A stretch of 64,000 bases of DNA from SABI01 sp963677695 (GTDB taxonomy: Bacteria > Spirochaetota > Spirochaetia > Sphaerochaetales > Sphaerochaetaceae): NCBI GenBank assembly GCA_963677695.2, contig CAXXUJ010000001.1, forward strand, positions 1,612,001 to 1,676,000. The letters run 5' to 3'. Made by a program: the position numbers and the translations under genes. Below are positions 58,873 to 64,000 of this stretch, piece after piece (position 1 is the first letter of the stretch; the number at the start of each line of letters is the position of its first letter). The notes beneath the pieces were generated by a model. That model saw only the letters and a list, made by a program, of their open reading frames with translations. It was not told the origin of the DNA and searched no databases.

Positions 58873-60429
58873 ATGAGAGAGGAATCTCTGACAGCCGCTG
58901 TCACGATGAACTCTATCGTCAAAGTATATCCTGAGACGCTCAAGAGGGCGAATGATCAGGTAGACCTGACGCTGAAGAGAGGAGAGATCCTCTCCCTGGC
59001 AGGGGAGAACGGTGCCGGTAAGAGTACACTCATGAAAATTCTCTACGGGCTCACCCCCTGTGATGAGGGCTCTCTCTTCGTGGACGGAAAACCTTTCAAT
59101 CACCCTACTCCCATCGAAGCGGGTAAGCGTGGAATCGGTATGGTTCACCAGCACTTCATGCTGGTCGATGAATTCACCGTTACTGAGAATGTCATTCTCG
59201 GTGATGAATCAACATCAGCAATTGGTCTTCTCAGCAGAAAACGAAACAGGGAGAGAGTTGTCGCTCTCATCAAGGAACACCACTTTCCCATTTCTCCCGA
59301 GGCCCTGGTCTCCTCGCTCAGTGTGGGTGAGAAGCAGCAGGTGGAAATCCTCAAGATGCTGATGAGAGATATCAACATTCTGATTCTTGACGAACCGACA
59401 TCCGTCTTGACTCAGGTCGAGATCGATTCCCTGTTCACCACGATACGGAAACTGCAGAGTCACGGAGTTTCGATTATCATCATCACTCACAAGCTGCATG
59501 AGATCAAAGAGATCTCAGACAGAGTAGCCATTATGCGTGAAGGGAAGATGATCGGGGTGTGGGATACTCCCAACGTGACTGAAGAGGATATTGCACGCCT
59601 TATGATGGGCAATGCCGCTGCATCTGCAGCAGAGAAGGCTGAAAACAGATTGGGCAGCAAGGCTGTCCTTTCTTTCAGGAACATCTCCCTGCTCAGGCAT
59701 AACCAGGATCATCCTCTCCTTGATGATGTCACTTTCACCGTTCACCCCGGAGAGATCCTGGGCTGCGCCGCTATCAGCGGAAACGGTCTGGGACAGCTTG
59801 AGAACATTCTTCTCGGAAAACTTCCCGTCAGTCATGGTGAAATTTATTATCATGATGAGGTGCTCACAAGTATTCACCACACCGCGGCGACACGGGCCAA
59901 GGGTATTCCGTTCGTTCCCAGCGACCGTCTCTATACCGGCTGCTCCCTTTCAGCGAGTGTCTCCGAGAACGTGATTGCCACCTCGCGCAAGCGATTCTTC
60001 CCCCCGTTCAAGGTGAAGACAAAAGAGATAGAGTCTTACACTTCCACACTTATTTCCACCTACCAGGTGGCGGCAACCCCCTCAGCTCCTATCGGTACGC
60101 TGAGCGGAGGCAACATACAGAAAGTGATTCTCGCACGAGAGATCGAGAGAATCGAGGACCTCCTCATCTGCTGTGAACCAACCTGGGGGCTTGATGTCAA
60201 TTCCACAGGTTCGATCCACCGTCAGATTGTGGACCTCAGGAACAGAGGAATAGGAGTGCTTCTCATATCGAGCAACATAGATGAGATTCTCTCCCTTTCC
60301 GACAGACTTCTTGTGTTCAGCAGAGGTCAGATATCTGCGCGCTTCAGCTCTTCTGATATGAGTGGACTCACCAAGGAAATCCTTTCTCCCTATCTTCTGG
60401 GGAAAAAGAGCATGGAGAGGAGAGCATGA
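58873..60429 (+). CDS. BMP-type ABC transporter, double ATP-binding protein
   Basis: 518 residues with two ABC domains. The first (about 1-245) has GENGAGKST, a degenerate signature SVGEKQQVEILKML, Walker B ILILDEPTSVLT and ITHKLHEI. The second (about 255-505) has AISGNGLGQ and SGGNIQKVILAREIE with CCEPTWGLD, in which Walker A is poor, as is normal for the second half of NupO/RbsA-type proteins. It drives the two permeases that follow. It overlaps the next gene by 4 bases. Confidence 0.9.
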   Translation: MREESLTAAVTMNSIVKVYPETLKRANDQVDLTLKRGEILSLAGENGAGKSTLMKILYGLTPCDEGSLFVDGKPFNHPTPIEAGKRGIGMVHQHFMLVDEFTVTENVILGDESTSAIGLLSRKRNRERVVALIKEHHFPISPEALVSSLSVGEKQQVEILKMLMRDINILILDEPTSVLTQVEIDSLFTTIRKLQSHGVSIIIITHKLHEIKEISDRVAIMREGKMIGVWDTPNVTEEDIARLMMGNAAASAAEKAENRLGSKAVLSFRNISLLRHNQDHPLLDDVTFTVHPGEILGCAAISGNGLGQLENILLGKLPVSHGEIYYHDEVLTSIHHTAATRAKGIPFVPSDRLYTGCSLSASVSENVIATSRKRFFPPFKVKTKEIESYTSTLISTYQVAATPSAPIGTLSGGNIQKVILAREIERIEDLLICCEPTWGLDVNSTGSIHRQIVDLRNRGIGVLLISSNIDEILSLSDRLLVFSRGQISARFSSSDMSGLTKEILSPYLLGKKSMERRA

Positions 60430-61478
60430 GAACGATTGAACGCTTTTCAGCCATAGAATACTTCTTCCGCTCCTTCTTCGGTATCCTCTCGATCATCCTT
60501 CTCTCTCTTTTGATGCTGATCGGGGCTATTTTCATCCTCAGTGAGGACCCTGTGAACAGTATCGTCAGTTTCTTCTCCGGTCCCTTCAAGTCCCTCTATG
60601 CAATAGGGAATATGATCGACCACGCAGTCCCTCTGGCAATCGGCGCTATCGGTGTTTCGCTGGCAATGAGGTCGGGGAACATGAATATAGGAGGAGAGGG
60701 GCAGATCTATGCCGGAGCTCTTGTGACCACGGTCATTGCACTTGCCCTCCCGGGATGGGGAGTTGCGGGAATCCTGATAGCTGTTCTTGCCTCGATGGTT
60801 GTTTCCGGTTCGGTGGCGGGATTCAGCGGATATCTGCGGGAAAAATGGCATACCAGTGATCTGATCACAACCTTCCTTCTTTCCAATGTCATCATCCTGA
60901 TAGTCGATTACCTGATAGCCTATCCCTTCGTCGATCCAGAAACCAATCTGATCAGTACCCGCTTTGTCGATCCCTCCTACCGTCTTCCTATCATCTTATC
61001 TCCATCGCAGCTCAATATCTCTCTTTTCATAGCCCTTGTCATTGTGATCATAGCCCAGCTCTTTCTTTACAGGAGCAGGACAGGTTTCGAACTGAGAATG
61101 TTCGGGGACAGCGAAGACTTTGCCCGCTACGCGGGAGTGAGCAGCAGGTACTACAGGATCATGCCCATGGGAGTGAGCGGAGCGATGTACGGACTGGGCG
61201 GCTCACTTGCCATACTGGGAACCTACCATGCGGCGATCAAGGGATTTTCTGAAGGGATGGGCTGGAACGCCCTCCTTGTTGCCCTCATCGCCCGTTTCAA
61301 GCCTGCGGCGGTCGTACCAGCAGCCCTCTTCTTCTCCTTCATTGATGCGGGGGCGAAGAGTGCGATGTTCTATTCCGATGTCACCTATGAAATATCCTAT
61401 ATCGTCCAGGCGGTTATTTTCTTCCTGATCTCTTCCAGGGTTCTTCAGCGCATCGCGCTGGGAAGGAGGAGAGTATGA
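60426..61478 (+). CDS. BMP-type ABC transporter permease 1
   Basis: 350 residues, about eight helices. Family motifs: VPLAIGAIGVSLAMRSGNMNIGGEGQIYAGAL and RYYRIMPMGVSGAMYGLGGSLAILG. It matches the BPD_transp_2/NupP type, partner of the second permease. Overlaps both neighbours by 4 bases. Confidence 0.9.
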   Translation: MRTIERFSAIEYFFRSFFGILSIILLSLLMLIGAIFILSEDPVNSIVSFFSGPFKSLYAIGNMIDHAVPLAIGAIGVSLAMRSGNMNIGGEGQIYAGALVTTVIALALPGWGVAGILIAVLASMVVSGSVAGFSGYLREKWHTSDLITTFLLSNVIILIVDYLIAYPFVDPETNLISTRFVDPSYRLPIILSPSQLNISLFIALVIVIIAQLFLYRSRTGFELRMFGDSEDFARYAGVSSRYYRIMPMGVSGAMYGLGGSLAILGTYHAAIKGFSEGMGWNALLVALIARFKPAAVVPAALFFSFIDAGAKSAMFYSDVTYEISYIVQAVIFFLISSRVLQRIALGRRRV

Positions 61479-62380
61479 TGCACACACTCACCTCACTGAC
61501 AGTGAGTGCTCTTACGATCATGGCACCGCTCCTGCTTGCTGCGACCGGTGGACTGTTCACCGAACTCTCGGGAATGCTCAATATCGCACTGGAAGGGATG
61601 ATGCTCGTGGGAGCGTTTGCCTCGATAGCGGGAGTCTATCTCACCGACTCTCTGGTCGCAGGACTGCTGATCGGCATGGGAAGTGCTCTCATTCTTGCAT
61701 CGATCATAGCCGCAGTCACCCTCTTTTTAAAGGCCAATGTCTTTATTACAGGTCTGGCGGCGAACCTCTTCGCAGCCGGCATGACAGTGATCATTTCTTT
61801 TCATCTTTTTGGAAACAGGGGGGTCGTCTCTTTTTCCAACCTCAGGGAACTCCCCATCATCTTAGAAAGCTATGCGGACAGACTGCCTCTCATCGCAGGC
61901 TACCACCTGCTCACCTATATGTCACTCATTCTGCTCGTCGTGGCCTGGGTTATTCTGTATCGGACACCCTTCGGGATGAGACTTCGCGGGGTAGGGTTTC
62001 ATGAGAAGGCACTCCTGTCTCTCGGGCTCTCCCCGAAGAAGTACCGGTTCATAGCGTTCATGTTCTCAGGGGTATACAGCGGTCTGGCAGGTGCTGCCCT
62101 CTCGCTCCATCTCGGCTCGTTCGTCCCGAACATCACCGCGGGGAGAGGATGGATCGCACTCGTGGCGATATTCCTTGGTCAGAGAAGACCGGCAGGCATT
62201 CTCGCCGCCGCCTTCATATTCGCCTTCTCCGAAGCTTTTTCGAACTATGCGCAGGGAGCATGGAACGTACCTTCCGACTTCCTCCTTGCCATTCCCTATG
62301 CGATATCGCTGTTCGCCATCATCTTCTACTCAGTCTTCGAGACACGGAGGAAGAGGGTCGAGTACAGGAAGGGAAGGTAA
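61475..62380 (+). CDS. BMP-type ABC transporter permease 2
   Basis: 301 residues, about eight helices. It has GGLFTELSGMLNIALEGMMLVGAFASIAGVYL and GRGWIALVAIFLGQRRPAGILAAAFIFAFSEA, as in the NupQ type. It completes the transporter with the first permease and the double ATPase. It ends 4 bases before the convergent DUF1801 gene stop. Confidence 0.9.
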   Translation: MMHTLTSLTVSALTIMAPLLLAATGGLFTELSGMLNIALEGMMLVGAFASIAGVYLTDSLVAGLLIGMGSALILASIIAAVTLFLKANVFITGLAANLFAAGMTVIISFHLFGNRGVVSFSNLRELPIILESYADRLPLIAGYHLLTYMSLILLVVAWVILYRTPFGMRLRGVGFHEKALLSLGLSPKKYRFIAFMFSGVYSGLAGAALSLHLGSFVPNITAGRGWIALVAIFLGQRRPAGILAAAFIFAFSEAFSNYAQGAWNVPSDFLLAIPYAISLFAIIFYSVFETRRKRVEYRKGR

Positions 62381-62383
62381 CAC

Positions 62384-62755
62384 CTATTTCCTCCAGAAGG
62401 TCGTGCAATCCCTTTTCTCTTCGATATTGTAGGTGATCATCTCCTTGAGGAGTTCATAATTCACTTCCTGTGTGTTCTCAATCTTCCACAGCAGCTTACC
62501 GTGCGAGTACCCGGCATCTTTGATCCTTTCAAGGAACTCCTCAAGTCCCGCCTTCTCGTTCGATACAGAGATATGGTTCTTCGCCGTGGAGAATCCTATA
62601 ATAAAGGTGCCGTGGTCGGTGAACATCGGCTGGTTCCACGCGATTCTTCTTTGAAGTTGGGGGAAGGTCTCGCTGATCCAGGAGAAGATCTGTTCGAGGC
62701 GGCTTCTCTGTCCGTTGTCAGTGAGTGTATCAAGGTATTCGGTAAAATTATTCAT
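62384..62755 (-). CDS. DUF1801 family protein (YdhG/Fra-like)
   Basis: 123 residues. The pattern RIAWNQPMFTDHGTFIIGFSTAKNHISV is characteristic of DUF1801, which includes B. subtilis YdhG (Fra), described as a frataxin-like iron chaperone. The family is structurally close to frataxin-like folds, but sequence alone does not prove iron transfer. AAGGAAG precedes the ATG. It is downstream of the pfkB gene on the same strand. Confidence 0.82.
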   Translation of the reverse strand: MNNFTEYLDTLTDNGQRSRLEQIFSWISETFPQLQRRIAWNQPMFTDHGTFIIGFSTAKNHISVSNEKAGLEEFLERIKDAGYSHGKLLWKIENTQEVNYELLKEMITYNIEEKRDCTTFWRK

Positions 62756-62818
62756 ATTATCACTTCCTTTTTGGTAGTAATAATATACTCCCGGTGAAAC
62801 TGACAGGCAAGAGGAATG

Positions 62819-63757
62819 TTACCGGGGGATATCTGATCCTGCTATGGTTCCCGGACTCAGGTTGAGAGCATTCGCCTTTCCGCAGGCGATTCCTATTTCC
62901 ACGCTCCGGGTAAGGGCATACCCGCTGTGGATACCGTAGGCAAGACCGGCGGTGAATGAGTCTCCGCACCCGATCGTATTGACCGGAGTGACAGCCTCGA
63001 CAGCTGTCTCGACGACCTTTCCCTGTTCAAGAGAAAACACCGCTTTTGATCCCTGGGTAAGCACCGTCGATACCCCGAACTCCTTCTCGAGTGAAATCAT
63101 CTTATCCTTGACCGCCTCAAGGATTCTCTCGTCAGTCTCATGTTCCTTGAAGGTGAACTCGGGGAAGAGGGTTTCAGAGAATTCCTTCAGATTGGGTTTG
63201 ATCACCGAAGGGCCATAGGGAAGGGATCGAAGCAGGTCCTCCCCTTTCACATCGAGTATGACCAGCTTCCCCTGTTTCACTCCCTGTTCAACCATCCATG
63301 GGATGATATCTTCCTTGTACCCGGCAGCTTTGGTTCCGCTGATGGTGATGGTATCCACTTCATCGAGGGAAGCGAGGAAGAGGGTGCGTACCTGGTCATC
63401 TGTCTCCTGGGAGACCGGTTTCGCCTCCTCGACAATCTCTGTCACCGTATGTTTTTCTGAATTGATCAGTGTGTAGCACAATCGTATTTCGCTCTTTGAA
63501 TCAGCGAGGCTTGCCCTGATTCCGTCAGAGGACAGCATCGAGCGGAAGGTCTCCTGGAAGAGGCCTCCGGCATGAGATAGGTGGATGGTCTCAGCGCCGA
63601 GTTCTGTAAGAACGCGTGCGGTGTTCGCTCCCTTTCCTGCAACACTGAAGAGGTAGCGGTCACTCCTGTTCACCTCATTTTCCCAGAGGTGTTTCAGGAC
63701 GATGGTCTTCTGCATGACCGGATTCAATCCTACAGCGAGCACTTTCTTCTCATTCAT
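62819..63757 (-). CDS. PfkB-family sugar kinase (1-phosphofructokinase/tagatose-6-P kinase type)
   Basis: 312 residues. It has the N-terminal AVGLNPVMQKTIV, GKGANTARVLTELGAE and the catalytic NTIGCGDSFTAGLAYGI (Asp base, GCGD in place of GAGD). The VLTQGSKAVFSL segment is the usual pre-catalytic strand. The family phosphorylates fructose-1-P or tagatose-6-P. No PTS genes are nearby. It is upstream of the DUF1801 gene. Confidence 0.88.
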   Translation of the reverse strand: MNEKKVLAVGLNPVMQKTIVLKHLWENEVNRSDRYLFSVAGKGANTARVLTELGAETIHLSHAGGLFQETFRSMLSSDGIRASLADSKSEIRLCYTLINSEKHTVTEIVEEAKPVSQETDDQVRTLFLASLDEVDTITISGTKAAGYKEDIIPWMVEQGVKQGKLVILDVKGEDLLRSLPYGPSVIKPNLKEFSETLFPEFTFKEHETDERILEAVKDKMISLEKEFGVSTVLTQGSKAVFSLEQGKVVETAVEAVTPVNTIGCGDSFTAGLAYGIHSGYALTRSVEIGIACGKANALNLSPGTIAGSDIPR

Positions 63758-63923
63758 GGTGAGCCTCCACAGATTCGGACGTTATGAAATAGTGCCTTGC
63801 AAGAGGGGTTAAGTCAACAGGGGAAAAAGAAAACGAAGAGAGTGAGCATCTGGAATCGGTCTTGAATTTCTGCTACCCTAGTCTGCAATACACATCTATG
63901 GAAAGAGAAAGAGGAGAACCTGA

Positions 63924-64000
63924 ATGAATCTGATTCTGTATGTGATCACAGCACTGCTTCTTATCGTCTCGTTTATCAAGGACAGACAGAAGACAAAGAA
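63924..64000 (+). CDS. Start of a membrane protein, truncated by the window end
   Basis: The ATG at 63924 has GAGGAGAACC upstream. The visible 25 codons read one hydrophobic helix (LILYVITALLLIVSF) then a basic patch KDRQKTKK. This resembles the start of a small spirochaete membrane permease family, but the rest is not visible. Confidence 0.55.
   Translation, partial: MNLILYVITALLLIVSFIKDRQKTK

Noticed and set aside
1..64000. CRISPR array, prophage, toxin-antitoxin or defence island
   Set aside because: No repeat-spacer pattern, phage structural gene or recognisable defence protein was seen. The only mobile elements are two IS copies.

Overview
The window looks like chromosomal DNA from an anaerobic, diderm, fermentative bacterium, most probably a spirochaete (Spirochaetota). 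This rests on gene content only: many lipoproteins with a short 'SC' or 'GC' lipobox, outer-membrane barrel proteins, a BMP/TmpC-type ABC transporter, a 7TM-sensor histidine kinase, oxygen defence by rubrerythrin, superoxide reductase and ferritin with no catalase or SOD seen, and a tagaturonate epimerase. Base composition is about balanced in genes, with AT-rich promoter gaps. No species can be named from this.

Layout. 0-9 kb: the end of an outer-membrane protein; selD, which itself carries an in-frame TGA (selenocysteine) at codon 17, so a plain ORF call loses its N-terminus; tRNA-Gly(CCC); a response regulator/histidine kinase pair; three surface lipoproteins. 9-15 kb: a complete general L-amino-acid ABC transporter (aapJQMP type) and an orphan FtsX/MacB permease. 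15.1-16.4 kb: an intact IS30-family element flanked by a 16-bp direct repeat. 16.5-20 kb: a tandem HD/HD-GYP protein and an MMPL/RND exporter. 20-27 kb: flavodoxin, an ArsR regulator and a complete dpp-type peptide (or nickel) transporter. 27-36 kb: a cation/proton antiporter, a MATE exporter with its MarR regulator, a methyltransferase, a UbiA prenyltransferase, tagaturonate epimerase with a GntR regulator, and an acyl-CoA synthetase.

36-52.5 kb is a redox and metal stress region: a Fur-family regulator with all the PerR metal ligands; a lipoprotein/outer-membrane protein pair; mannose-6-phosphate isomerase and a DEDDh exonuclease; rubrerythrin behind a PerR-like box; an Fe-S aldo/keto reductase; an 825-residue CoA-disulfide reductase-rhodanese-TusA-DsrE fusion co-transcribed with a MarR regulator; ferritin; an intact ISL3 element sitting in the A-tract of the ferritin/superoxide reductase terminator; desulfoferrodoxin; a MarR-nitroreductase operon with two clear operators; and pirin behind a structured leader.

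52.5-64 kb: sugar and nucleoside functions. These are an L-fucose/arabinose isomerase-family protein, a DeoR regulator, Ogt, glutaredoxin, an FGGY kinase leading a BMP-type ABC transporter, a DUF1801/YdhG protein, a PfkB sugar kinase, and the start of a membrane protein.

Regulatory themes read directly from the DNA are: (1) promoters whose predicted +1 falls on or next to the start codon, giving probable leaderless mRNAs for ArsR, the MATE-linked MarR and the DUF454-perR operon; (2) strong hairpins just after both transporter binding-protein genes; (3) perfect or near-perfect palindromes at the promoters of the MarR genes and the FGGY kinase.
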